Source of the DNA: Burkholderiaceae bacterium
GTDB lineage: Bacteria; Pseudomonadota; Gammaproteobacteria; Burkholderiales; Burkholderiaceae_C
Length of the DNA stretch: 64,000 nucleotides
Assembly: GCA_016790175.1 (NCBI GenBank)
Contig: JAEUPI010000010.1
Span: 1 to 64,000, forward strand
Direction of reading: 5' to 3'
The stretch's first letter is position 1. Every line of letters begins with the position of its first letter. Below are positions 16,334-26,616 of the stretch, piece after piece. The notes under the pieces were generated by a model. It searched no databases. It worked only from the letters and a program-made list of their open reading frames with translations, and had not been told where the DNA came from. The position numbers were made by a program, and so were the translations under genes.

Positions 16334-18462
16334 GTCGGCGCTGCTTCGGCCGAGCGCGTCTTATCGGCCGAGCGCTCCGCTTCGGCCGTGCGCGCCGTAT
16401 CGGCCGAGCGCTCCGCTTCGGCCGAGGGCGGCGTGTCAGCCGATTGCGCCACCTTGGCCGCCAGCTCGGCGCGCAGCTGCTTCAGTCGCTCGCGCGGGTC
16501 GACCTGGGTCTTCGCCTCGTCGAGCTTCATCTCCGCGATGAACCGGCTGGGCATCGCCGGCGCCATCTCGCGGCCGCGCTTGCGGCGCTTGAGCGCGCTC
16601 ACCGCGAGCGTGCGCTGTGCGCGCGTGATGCCCACGTACATCAATCGGCGCTCCTCTTCCAGGCGCTGCGGCGTGACCGGCTGCTCGTCGGTGGCAAAGG
16701 GCAGCAAGCCCTCGTTGACGCCAGCGAGGAACACATGCGGCCACTCCAGGCCCTTGGCGGCGTGCAGCGTCGACAGCGTCACCACGTCGGCATCGTCGCT
16801 GCGCTCGGCGATCGACAGGATGATGCTGATCGTCTGCGCCACCTCGAGCACGCTGCAGGCCGGGCTCTCGTCGCCGCTGCCGTCGTTGGCCGTCACACCG
16901 CCGCAGCGGCGCGCGATCCAGTCGACGAACTCGAGCACGTTGGCCCAGCGCGCGGCGGCGAGCTTGGCATCGTCGTCGCCGTCGTGCAGGTGCTGCTCGT
17001 AGCCGATGTCCTTCAGCCAGCCCATCAGCCATTCGCGCGCGGCCTCGTGGCCGCTTGCCTGCCGCGCGCGGTATTCGAGGTCGTTCACATAGCGACCGAA
17101 TTCGTGCAGGCCGGCGAGCGCCTTCTTGTTGAGTGCCGTCGCCAGGCTGTCGGCGAACAGCGATTCGAACAGCGAATGCCTCCACTTCGAGGCGAACTCG
17201 CCCAGGCTCGCCAGGCTCTGGTGGCCGATGCCGCGTTTGGGGTTGGTGATCGCGCGCAGGAATGCGGGGTCGTCGTCGTTGTTCACCAGCAGCCGCAGCC
17301 AGGCGCACAAGTCCTTGATCTCGGCGCGGTCGAAGAAGCTCTGTCCGCCCGAGACCTTGTACGGCATCTGCGCCTTGCGCAGCGCCTGCTCGAAGGCCCT
17401 GGCCTGATGGTTCGCGCGGTACAGCACCGCGAAGTCGCGCCACTTTGCGTCACCGCCGGCCTGGCGCCGAGCCTGGATCCAGGCCACGACGCGCTCGGCT
17501 TCGTGCGCCTCGTTGTCGGCGTCGATGCGCTTGATGGGATCGCCCTCGCCATGCTCGCTCCACAGCGCCTTGGGAAACAGCTTCGGGTTCGCGGCGATCA
17601 CCGCATTCGCGGCGCGCAGGATGGCGCCGGTGGAGCGGTAGTTCTGCTCCAGCTTGATGACCTTGAGCGACGGATAGTCCTGCGGCAGGCGTTTGAGGTT
17701 CTCGATCGTCGCGCCGCGCCAGCCGTAGATGCTCTGGTCGTCGTCGCCCACCGCGGTGAAGTTCGGCCGGTCGCCCACCAGCAGCTTGAGCAGCTCGTAC
17801 TGCACGGCGTTGGTGTCCTGCACTTCGTCGACCAGCACATGCGCCAGGCGCTCCTGCCAATGCGCGCGCACCTCGCCATCGCGGCGCAACAGTTCCAGCG
17901 GCAGGCCGATCAGGTCGTCGAAGTCGGCGGCCTGGTAGGCCGCGAGACGATCCTGGTAGCGGCGCATCACGCGGGCGGCCACCTGTTCGTCGTCGTTCGA
18001 TGCCGCGGCCTCGGCGCCGTCGGCGCTCAGGCCTGCGTTCTTCCAGCTGCTGATCGCCCATTGCCAGCGCCGCGCGAGTGCCGCGTCGCTGGTGCCGCCG
18101 GCATCGCGCAGCACGCCGAGCACGTCGTCGGCATCGAGGATCGAGAAGCGGGGTTTGAGTCCGACGCGTTCGCCGTGTTCGCGCAACAGGCGCACGCCCA
18201 GCGAGTGGAAGGTGCTGATCGACAGCGGCCGCGCCACACGCGGCCCGACCAGCGACTTGGCGCGCTCGCGCATCTCGGCCGCGGCCTTGTTGGTGAAGGT
18301 GATCGCCGCGATGCGTTCGGGCGCGAGGCCCGAGCCGAGCAGCCGCGCGATCTTGTGCACGATCACGCGGGTCTTGCCCGAGCCTGCGCCGGCGAGCACG
18401 AGGCACGGGCCCGCGAGCGTGTCGACGGCCTGGCGCTGCGCGGGGTTGAGCGTGTCGGTCAT
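16330..18462 (-). CDS. rep: UvrD/Rep-family ATP-dependent DNA helicase
   Basis: The 710-residue superfamily 1A helicase has all motifs in order: Walker A AGAGSGKTRV (Lys30), DEVQDTN, GDDDQSIYGWRGA, LEQNYRST, VVTLSTLHAAKGLEW and EEERRLMYVGITRAQRTL. It should unwind 3'-5' duplex DNA and help replication past bound proteins. Length fits Rep (about 670-700). The ATG at 18462 is chosen; an open frame continues to 20157 but is antisense to the phosphatase. The C-terminal 40 residues are an Ala/Glu/Ser low-complexity tail made of 12-residue repeats. UvrD proper is an alternative name. Confidence 0.9.
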   Translation of the reverse strand: MTDTLNPAQRQAVDTLAGPCLVLAGAGSGKTRVIVHKIARLLGSGLAPERIAAITFTNKAAAEMRERAKSLVGPRVARPLSISTFHSLGVRLLREHGERVGLKPRFSILDADDVLGVLRDAGGTSDAALARRWQWAISSWKNAGLSADGAEAAASNDDEQVAARVMRRYQDRLAAYQAADFDDLIGLPLELLRRDGEVRAHWQERLAHVLVDEVQDTNAVQYELLKLLVGDRPNFTAVGDDDQSIYGWRGATIENLKRLPQDYPSLKVIKLEQNYRSTGAILRAANAVIAANPKLFPKALWSEHGEGDPIKRIDADNEAHEAERVVAWIQARRQAGGDAKWRDFAVLYRANHQARAFEQALRKAQMPYKVSGGQSFFDRAEIKDLCAWLRLLVNNDDDPAFLRAITNPKRGIGHQSLASLGEFASKWRHSLFESLFADSLATALNKKALAGLHEFGRYVNDLEYRARQASGHEAAREWLMGWLKDIGYEQHLHDGDDDAKLAAARWANVLEFVDWIARRCGGVTANDGSGDESPACSVLEVAQTISIILSIAERSDDADVVTLSTLHAAKGLEWPHVFLAGVNEGLLPFATDEQPVTPQRLEEERRLMYVGITRAQRTLAVSALKRRKRGREMAPAMPSRFIAEMKLDEAKTQVDPRERLKQLRAELAAKVAQSADTPPSAEAERSADTARTAEAERSADKTRSAEAAPT
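16363..16424. repeat. 36-bp tandem repeat in the 3' end of the helicase gene
   Basis: A 26-base core (beginning ATCGGCCGAGCGCTCCGCTT) occurs exactly at 16363-16388 and 16399-16424, with a period of 36 bp, so each unit adds 12 residues of an Ala/Glu/Ser-rich tail (ERSAD...AEA). A degenerate unit lies before it at about 16331-16362. Such repeats expand and contract by slippage. Confidence 0.8.
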
Positions 18463-18519
18463 GGCGGGCGCGCGATGATAGCCAAGCGGTCGGTCATGAA
18501 GATGTGGTAACACTGCGCG

Positions 18520-20088
18520 ATGCATCGCACACGCCCCTTCGTTCGCCTGGGCCATACGCCAGGCCATTGCAGGCCGCCCGCGGACCCGTCGCGGCGCTCC
18601 GTATTGGCGCTGGCAGCCTCGGCCATCGCCCTGCCTGGCTGCACCGCGATCTCGCGCGGCGCCGACGTGTCGCGCTTCGATCTCGGCATTGCGTCGGGCC
18701 GGCCACGCGCCACGGGCATGGTGCTGTGGACACGGCTGACGGGTCCCACCCTGCCCGAACGGGTCGACGTGCGCTGGGAGCTGGCGCGCGACGAGCGTTT
18801 CACCGACATCGCCGCGCGCGGCAACGAGGTCGCCGTCGCGGCCGACGCGCACAGCGTGCATGCGGAGCCGGCCGGGCTCGAACCCGCCCACCGCTACTGG
18901 TATCGCTTCGAGGCCCTGGGGCAACGCAGCGCAACCGGCCGCACGCAAACCGCACCGGCGCCCGACGCAGCAGTGTCGTTGCGCTTTGCGATTGCGAGTT
19001 GCCAGCGCTACGACCATGGGCAATACGCGGCGTGGCGACACATGGCCGGAGAGGATCTCGACCTGGTGCTGTTTCTCGGCGACTACATCTACGAGTACGC
19101 GTCGCCGCCGGGCGCGCTGCGCGCACATGTCGGCGGGCCGGTGCGCACGCTGGAGCAGTACCGCGCGCGCTACGCGCAGTACAAGAGCGACCCGGCCCTG
19201 CAGGCCGCGCATGCGGCGTTTCCGTGGCTGGCGGTCTGGGACGACCACGAGGTCGACAACGACTATGCCGGCCTCCAAGGTCAGGCGCTGCAGGGCGACT
19301 TCGCCGCGCAGCGGGCAGCGGCGTATCAAGCCTATTGGGAGCACATGCCGTTCCCGAAGGCGGCGCGCCCGAAGGGCCCCGACATGCGCATCGTCGATCG
19401 GCTCGACTGGGGGCGGCTGGCGCGCATCCACGCACTCGACGATCGCCAGTACCGAGATCCACAAGCCTGCCCGCGTCCGGGCCGCGGCGGCTCCAACACC
19501 GTGCGCCTGAAAGATTGCCCCGATCTGCTCGATCCCCGGCGCAGCCTGCTCGGGATGGAACAGGAGCGCTGGCTCGCCGACGGCTGGAGCCTGGATCGCC
19601 CGTGGAATCTGCTCGCGCAGCAGACGCTGATGGCGCGCTTCAGCTGGGGCGCCGGCGACGACGCGCGCTACTGGACCGATGGCTGGGATGGTTACGCGCC
19701 CTCGCGCAACCGGTTGCTGCAGGGGGTGCGCGATCGCCGCGTGCCGGGCGTGGTGGCGCTCGGCGGCGACGTGCACGCGAACTACGTGGCCGACCTGAAG
19801 GCCGACTACGACGACGAGCGGTCCCCGGTGGTGGCCAGCGAGTTCTGCGGCACCTCGATCAGCAGCAAGGGCCTGGCGCAGGAGCGCATCGCGGCGGCGC
19901 TGCCCTTCAATCCGCATCTGCACCTCGGCCGCGGCGACCAGCGCGGCTACGTGGCCTTCGATCTCGACGCTCGCGCGCTGCAGGCACGGTTGATGGTGGT
20001 GGCACAGCCCGAAGACGCGCGAAGCCCGGTGGAGGTGGCGGCGCACTTCGTCGTCGAGGCCGGCAAACCGGGGCCGCGCTTGGCCTGA
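18520..20088 (+). CDS. phoD: PhoD-family alkaline phosphatase/phosphodiesterase, Tat lipoprotein
   Basis: The 522-residue protein has a twin-arginine signal (SRRSVLALAAS, Arg25-26) that ends in a lipobox LPGC (Cys41), so it is likely folded in the cytosol, exported by Tat and lipidated. PhoD hallmarks follow: IASCQ, LGDYIYEYA, VWDDHEVDNDY and GGDVHANYVADL, which supply the iron/calcium ligands. It hydrolyses phosphomono- or diesters outside the inner membrane. It is divergent from the helicase with 57 bp between. Confidence 0.9.
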   Translation: MHRTRPFVRLGHTPGHCRPPADPSRRSVLALAASAIALPGCTAISRGADVSRFDLGIASGRPRATGMVLWTRLTGPTLPERVDVRWELARDERFTDIAARGNEVAVAADAHSVHAEPAGLEPAHRYWYRFEALGQRSATGRTQTAPAPDAAVSLRFAIASCQRYDHGQYAAWRHMAGEDLDLVLFLGDYIYEYASPPGALRAHVGGPVRTLEQYRARYAQYKSDPALQAAHAAFPWLAVWDDHEVDNDYAGLQGQALQGDFAAQRAAAYQAYWEHMPFPKAARPKGPDMRIVDRLDWGRLARIHALDDRQYRDPQACPRPGRGGSNTVRLKDCPDLLDPRRSLLGMEQERWLADGWSLDRPWNLLAQQTLMARFSWGAGDDARYWTDGWDGYAPSRNRLLQGVRDRRVPGVVALGGDVHANYVADLKADYDDERSPVVASEFCGTSISSKGLAQERIAAALPFNPHLHLGRGDQRGYVAFDLDARALQARLMVVAQPEDARSPVEVAAHFVVEAGKPGPRLA

Positions 20089-20134
20089 TCTCGCCGCGAG
20101 CCTGCGACGGCCGCTGAGATACTGGCGGTCTCGC

Positions 20135-21112
20135 ATGCAGTCCATCCTCGCCGTCACGGTTCCGTTCTTCGCGCTGGTGCTCGCGGGCTATGTGGCCGGC
20201 TGGCGGCACGTGTTGCCGGAGTCGGCGATTCCGGGCCTCAACGCCTTCGTGTTGTACTTCGCGCTGCCGTGCATGCTGTTCCGCTTCGGGCTGAACACGC
20301 CGATCGCCGAGGCCTTGAACCCGACCGTGCTGGCGGTCTATCTGCTGTGTGCGCTGCTGATGGTGTTCTTCACCATCGCGGTCTCGCTCGACGAGGTGGT
20401 GGGTCTCAAGGACGCCTCGTTCGGCGCGCTGGTGACCGCGTTTCCGAACACCGGTTTCATGGGCGTGCCGCTGCTGGCGGCGCTGTTCGGCCCGACGATC
20501 GTGGGGCCGATGATCGCGACGATCCTGATCGACATGTTCGTCACCAGCTCGCTGTGCATTGCGCTGGCCCAATCGGGTGCGGGTGCGGGTGCGGGTGGCA
20601 GCGCCGGCGGTGCGCGCGAGGCTGCGTTGCGCTCGCTGCGCGGCGCGCTGTCGAACCCGATGCCCTGGGCGATCGCGCTCGGCGGCGCCTGCAGCGTGTT
20701 GGGCTGGCGGCCGAGCGGGCCGGTGGACGCGGTGATCCGCATGCTGGCCGACGCCGCGAGCCCGGTGGCGCTGTTCACGATCGGCGCAGTGCTGTGGCGC
20801 GCCGGGCAGCACGCGCATCACCGCACCGAGCCGAAGCGCTTCGTGCCGCAGGCCCTGATGAAGCTGCTGCTGCACCCGCTGCTGGTGTTCCTGGTCGCGC
20901 TGGCCGCCGGTCAGCTGGGCGCGCCGCTCAATGCTACGCAGATCACCGCGGTGGTGCTCACCGCGGCGTTGCCGAGCGCGGCCAACGTGGCCATCCTCGC
21001 CGAACGCTTCGGCGCCGATAACGGACGCATCGCACGCATCATCATGACGAGCACCGTGCTCGCGTTCGTGAGCTTCACGGGGCTGGCCTGGGTGTTCGGT
21101 GCGCGGCAGTGA
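20135..21112 (+). CDS. AEC (auxin efflux carrier) family transporter
   Basis: The 325-residue inner-membrane protein has about ten hydrophobic helices arranged as two five-helix halves around a Gly/Ala-rich loop (about 146-160). Family landmarks include GLNAFVLYFALPCMLF near 33, TAFPNTGFMGVPLL near 108 and AALPSAANVAILAERFG near 280. AEC proteins move organic acids or similar anions; the substrate is unknown. It follows the phosphatase by 46 bp on the same strand. Confidence 0.88.
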   Translation: MQSILAVTVPFFALVLAGYVAGWRHVLPESAIPGLNAFVLYFALPCMLFRFGLNTPIAEALNPTVLAVYLLCALLMVFFTIAVSLDEVVGLKDASFGALVTAFPNTGFMGVPLLAALFGPTIVGPMIATILIDMFVTSSLCIALAQSGAGAGAGGSAGGAREAALRSLRGALSNPMPWAIALGGACSVLGWRPSGPVDAVIRMLADAASPVALFTIGAVLWRAGQHAHHRTEPKRFVPQALMKLLLHPLLVFLVALAAGQLGAPLNATQITAVVLTAALPSAANVAILAERFGADNGRIARIIMTSTVLAFVSFTGLAWVFGARQ

Positions 21113-21154
21113 CTGGCGCGACCGGCGCATGGCCCGGGTGCGCACACCCGGTCG

Positions 21155-22093
21155 TCAGCTGCTGGCGGAAGCACCGCCGGGTCCGACGGCCTTTGCGCGG
21201 CCGACTTGCACCGGCAATGCCGCGGCCCGACCCTGCTTGTCGGCGCCGGCGTAGATGGTCAGGTGCGGATAGGGGATCTCGATGCCCCGTTCATCGAACG
21301 CCTTCTTCAGCCGTCGGAGGTATTCGCGGCGCACGTCCCACTGCGCCAGCGGCGCCACCTTGAAACGACAGCGCAGCGCAATCGCGCTGTCGTCCCAACG
21401 CTCGACGCCGGCGATATCGAGATCGCCGAGGATGCGCGCGGCGAACGAGGCGTCGCCGCGCAATCCGGTGGCCACCTGACGCATCACCGCGAAAACCTCG
21501 TCGAGGTCTTCGCGATAAGCGACCCCGATGTCGATCACCGATTGGGCGAACTGCCGGCTCATGTTGGTCACCGTGGTGATCAGCCCGTTCGGCACGAAGT
21601 GCACGTTGCCGTCGTAGTCTCGCAAGCGCACATGGCGCAACGTGATGTCCTCGACCAGGCCGCCGATGCCGGCAACGTTGACCACGTCACCCGTTCGGAG
21701 CTGGTCTTCGAACAGCAGGAAGAATCCGGTGAAATAGTCCTTGACCAGCGACTGCGCACCGAAGCCGATCGCCAGCCCGACCACGCCCGCGGCCCCGAGG
21801 ATCGGCGCCAGCGAGATCCCGACCTCGGCCAGCACCATCATCGTGGCAAGGGCACTGACGACAAGCGCAACCAGGTAGCGGATCACGCGACCCAGTGTCT
21901 CGGCGCGCCGCGCGACATCGGGCCCAGGCAAGCGCGCGGCGATGCGCACACGGGCCGCGCGAACCAGGCGCTGCAGCAGCGCGATCAGCACCCAGGCCGC
22001 GACGATGATCAGCACGATGCGCGCTCCGGCGAGCGTCGGGGCGCTCCAGCGCGCCCAGTCCAGGTTCTCGATTCGGGTCCACCAATCGTTCAC
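21155..22093 (-). CDS. MscS-family small-conductance mechanosensitive channel
   Basis: The 312-residue protein has three N-terminal hydrophobic helices, with the pore-lining stretch LGAAGVVGLAIGFGAQSLVKDYFTG at about 100-124 and the beta domain including FFLLFEDQLRTGDVV. This is the MscS core, which releases solutes on hypo-osmotic shock. I chose a GTG start at 22093 because an AAGGAG site lies seven bases upstream; the frame remains open for 35 more codons without homology. Confidence 0.9.
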   Translation of the reverse strand: MNDWWTRIENLDWARWSAPTLAGARIVLIIVAAWVLIALLQRLVRAARVRIAARLPGPDVARRAETLGRVIRYLVALVVSALATMMVLAEVGISLAPILGAAGVVGLAIGFGAQSLVKDYFTGFFLLFEDQLRTGDVVNVAGIGGLVEDITLRHVRLRDYDGNVHFVPNGLITTVTNMSRQFAQSVIDIGVAYREDLDEVFAVMRQVATGLRGDASFAARILGDLDIAGVERWDDSAIALRCRFKVAPLAQWDVRREYLRRLKKAFDERGIEIPYPHLTIYAGADKQGRAAALPVQVGRAKAVGPGGASASS

Positions 22094-22312
22094 GGTGCGC
22101 TCCTTGTCCGTTGCGACGCGGCATGGGTGCGTTGTTCGGCCTGGGCGCGGCGCGATTTCGCCGAGCCCACCCCGCGGCGAGGCCGCAGCTGACCGCACTC
22201 GACCCCGCTGCTCCTGCTTCGTCGCTGTGGGCGGGCACAGGTTCCGTGGCTGACGCGACGACCCGACCCCGTCACGCTCGAGGTCGCCTGCGGCTGCTCG
22301 ACCGAATCGACG

Positions 22313-24358
<2,046 letters not shown>

Positions 24359-24711
24359 ACCCGATGCGATAAAGCCACTTGCGGGCGATTTCGATGCTTC
24401 ATATCAACGATCGCCGGTAAGTGACTGATTGTGAAAGAAAAATGACAGGTCGGCCCAACCTGTGGACAACTTTGTGGGGAAGCTGCCGACGGATGCGCTA
24501 AACGCCTGATTTCACGAGACCCGCGGCACCAGTGGCCATTTCAGCGTTACATGGGTTTCTTGTTCTAAATCAGGGACTTGCCACGGCAATCCGTCGTTTT
24601 TCACGCAACGTCCGCGCGCCATCCGGAGCCATCCCCCTATATCACGGATGGTGGGGATAAGTCGAGATTTGAGTGCTTACTTACGCCGCGCAGTCCGCAG
24701 GCTGCAAGGGC
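24359..24711. other. 353-bp intergenic region between hemE and priA with DnaA-box-like sites
   Basis: This is the longest gap in the window and is visibly richer in A/T than its flanks. It contains three near-matches to the DnaA box in one orientation: TGTGGACAA (24461-24469) and TGTGGGGAA (24473-24481), three bases apart, and TGGGGATAA (24652-24660). The first and third differ from TGTGGATAA at one position, the second at two. An inverted repeat CCATCC...GGATGG lies at about 24629-24651. It should also hold the priA promoter. I see no convincing ORF. Confidence 0.5.
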
Positions 24712-25797
24712 TCACGCACCCGACCGCCGCGAATGCGCGTGGACGGCTTCGACCAGGGCCTGCACATGCTCCGGCGGCGTGTGCTGGCTGATGCCGTGCC
24801 CGAGGTTGAACACATGGCCGCCCAAGCGCCCGTCGGCGCGCTTGGCGCTGCCGAAGTCGTCGAGCACGGCTCGCGCTTGCATCGCCACGGCCTCCGGCGG
24901 CGAGAACAGCACCGCAGGGTCGAGGTTGCCCTGCAAGGCCACACGATCGTCGGTGCGTCGGCGTGCGTCGGCGAGCGAGCAGGTCCAGTCGAGTCCGACG
25001 ACGTCGGCCCCGATGCCGGCAATGGCCTCGAGCCACGGGCCACCGCCCTTGGTGAACACGATGCAGGGCACGCGCCGCCCTTCGGCCTCGCGCTTCAGCG
25101 CCGCGACCACGCGCCGCGTGTAGTCGAGGCTGAACGGGCCGAAGCGATCGTGCGCCAGCACGCCGCCCCAGGAGTCGAACACCATCACCGCCTGCGCGCC
25201 GGCGTCGATCTGCGCGTTCAGGTACGTCGCCACCGCCTGTGCGTTGATGTCGAGCACACGATGCAGCAGATCGGGCCGCGCATACATCATCGTCTTGATG
25301 TGGCGGTACTCGTCGGTGCCCGACCCCTCGACCATGTAGCACGCGAGCGTCCACGGGCTGCCCGAAAAGCCGATCAGCGGCACCCGCCCGGCCAGCGCGC
25401 GGCGAATCGACGTCACGGCGTCGAACACGTAGCGCAGCTTGTTCATGTCGGGTATCTGCAGCGCCGCCACTGCGGCCTCGTCGCGCAATGCATGCGCGAA
25501 GCGCGGGCCCTCGCCGGCCTCGAAGCTCAGGCCCAGGCCCATCGCGTCGGGCACGGTCAGGATGTCGGAGAACAGGATGGCGGCGTCGAGCGCGTAGCGA
25601 TCGAGCGGCTGCAGCGTGACCTCGGTGGCGAAGTCCGGGTTGGTGGCCAGCCCCATGAAGCTGCCGGCGCGCGCGCGTGTGGCCCGGTATTCGGGCAGGT
25701 AGCGTCCGGCCTGGCGCATCAACCACAGCGGCGTGTAGTCGGTGCGCTGGCGCAGGCAGGCGCGCAGGAACGTGTCGTTGCGCAACGGGAAAGTCAT
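24712..25797 (-). CDS. hemE: uroporphyrinogen decarboxylase
   Basis: The 361-residue enzyme converts uroporphyrinogen III to coproporphyrinogen III in haem synthesis. It shows the N-terminal signature [29 protein letters not shown] with the catalytic Asp, and [13 protein letters not shown]. The start MTFPLRND at 25797 matches the usual start of the family; a longer frame to 25845 would add 16 residues and nearly meet creB. It is divergent from creB with only 65 bp between them. Confidence 0.96.
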   Translation of the reverse strand: MTFPLRNDTFLRACLRQRTDYTPLWLMRQAGRYLPEYRATRARAGSFMGLATNPDFATEVTLQPLDRYALDAAILFSDILTVPDAMGLGLSFEAGEGPRFAHALRDEAAVAALQIPDMNKLRYVFDAVTSIRRALAGRVPLIGFSGSPWTLACYMVEGSGTDEYRHIKTMMYARPDLLHRVLDINAQAVATYLNAQIDAGAQAVMVFDSWGGVLAHDRFGPFSLDYTRRVVAALKREAEGRRVPCIVFTKGGGPWLEAIAGIGADVVGLDWTCSLADARRRTDDRVALQGNLDPAVLFSPPEAVAMQARAVLDDFGSAKRADGRLGGHVFNLGHGISQHTPPEHVQALVEAVHAHSRRSGA

Positions 25798-25862
25798 GCA
25801 AGCATTATGGACGGCACGCGTCGACGCCGCGGCCGCGCTGGCCACCTATGATCGCGGCGCGA

Positions 25863-26600
25863 ATGGCCACCCGACCGCTGATCCTGATCGTCGAAGACGA
25901 GCCCGGCATCGCCGACACGCTGCAATACGCGTTGCGCACCGAGGGCTTCGATCCGGCCTGGTGCGCCACCGGCGAGGCCGCGCTCGCCGCACTGGACAAG
26001 GCATTGCCGGCGCTGGTGATCCTCGACGTGGGCCTGCCCGACATCAACGGCTTCGAGCTGTTCAAGCGTCTGCGCGAGCGCGCCGACATGCCGGTGGTGT
26101 TCCTTACCGCGCGCGGCGACGAGATCGACCGTGTGGTCGGCCTCGAACTCGGCGCCGACGACTACATGGCCAAGCCGTTCTCGCCGCGCGAACTCGTCGC
26201 ACGTGTGCGCAGCGTGCTGCGCCGCGCCGCGAAGCCGGCGACGGGCGGCTCAGGCATGACGCCAGTGGCGGCGCCGGCTGCAGCGCCGCGCGTGTTCGAG
26301 GTCGACGACGATCGCCGCCAGATCCGCTACTACGGCCACGCGATCGACCTGTCGCGCTACGAATACGGGTTGCTGCGCACGCTGGTGCGACGGCCCGGCC
26401 ATGTGTTCACGCGCGACGCGCTGCTGGGCCTGGTGTGGGACGACGCCACCGAGAGCCTCGACCGCACGGTGGACGCGCATGTGAAGACCGTGCGCGCCAA
26501 GCTCAAGGCGGTAGCGCCGACGCTGGAGCCGATTCGCACGCACCGCGGCGTCGGCTACGCGCTGGCCGAGGACCTGCCGCCATCGCTGCCAACGCGCTGA
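25863..26600 (+). CDS. creB: two-component response regulator CreB
   Basis: The 245-residue OmpR-type regulator has receiver-domain phospho-acceptor Asp55 in VILDVGLPDINGFELFKRL and a C-terminal winged helix with LSRYEYGLLRTLVRRPG and RTHRGVGYAL. A Gly/Pro/Ala linker joins the domains. Assignment to CreB rests on its pairing with a clear CreC homologue and on an exact cre-tag further downstream. It would bind the TTCAC-N6-TTCAC site at 28323. Confidence 0.88.
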   Translation: MATRPLILIVEDEPGIADTLQYALRTEGFDPAWCATGEAALAALDKALPALVILDVGLPDINGFELFKRLRERADMPVVFLTARGDEIDRVVGLELGADDYMAKPFSPRELVARVRSVLRRAAKPATGGSGMTPVAAPAAAPRVFEVDDDRRQIRYYGHAIDLSRYEYGLLRTLVRRPGHVFTRDALLGLVWDDATESLDRTVDAHVKTVRAKLKAVAPTLEPIRTHRGVGYALAEDLPPSLPTR

Positions 26601-26616
26601 TGGCGCCCGCAGGGCC

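Noticed and set aside
16252..18510. Long plus-strand open frame (752 codons) opposite rep
   Set aside because: Mirror of the helicase gene; no domain or ribosome-binding site, and the helicase motifs are unambiguous.
18463..20157. Apparent 565-residue N-terminal extension of Rep
   Set aside because: The frame is antisense to the PhoD phosphatase; the ATG at 18462 gives the normal helicase start.
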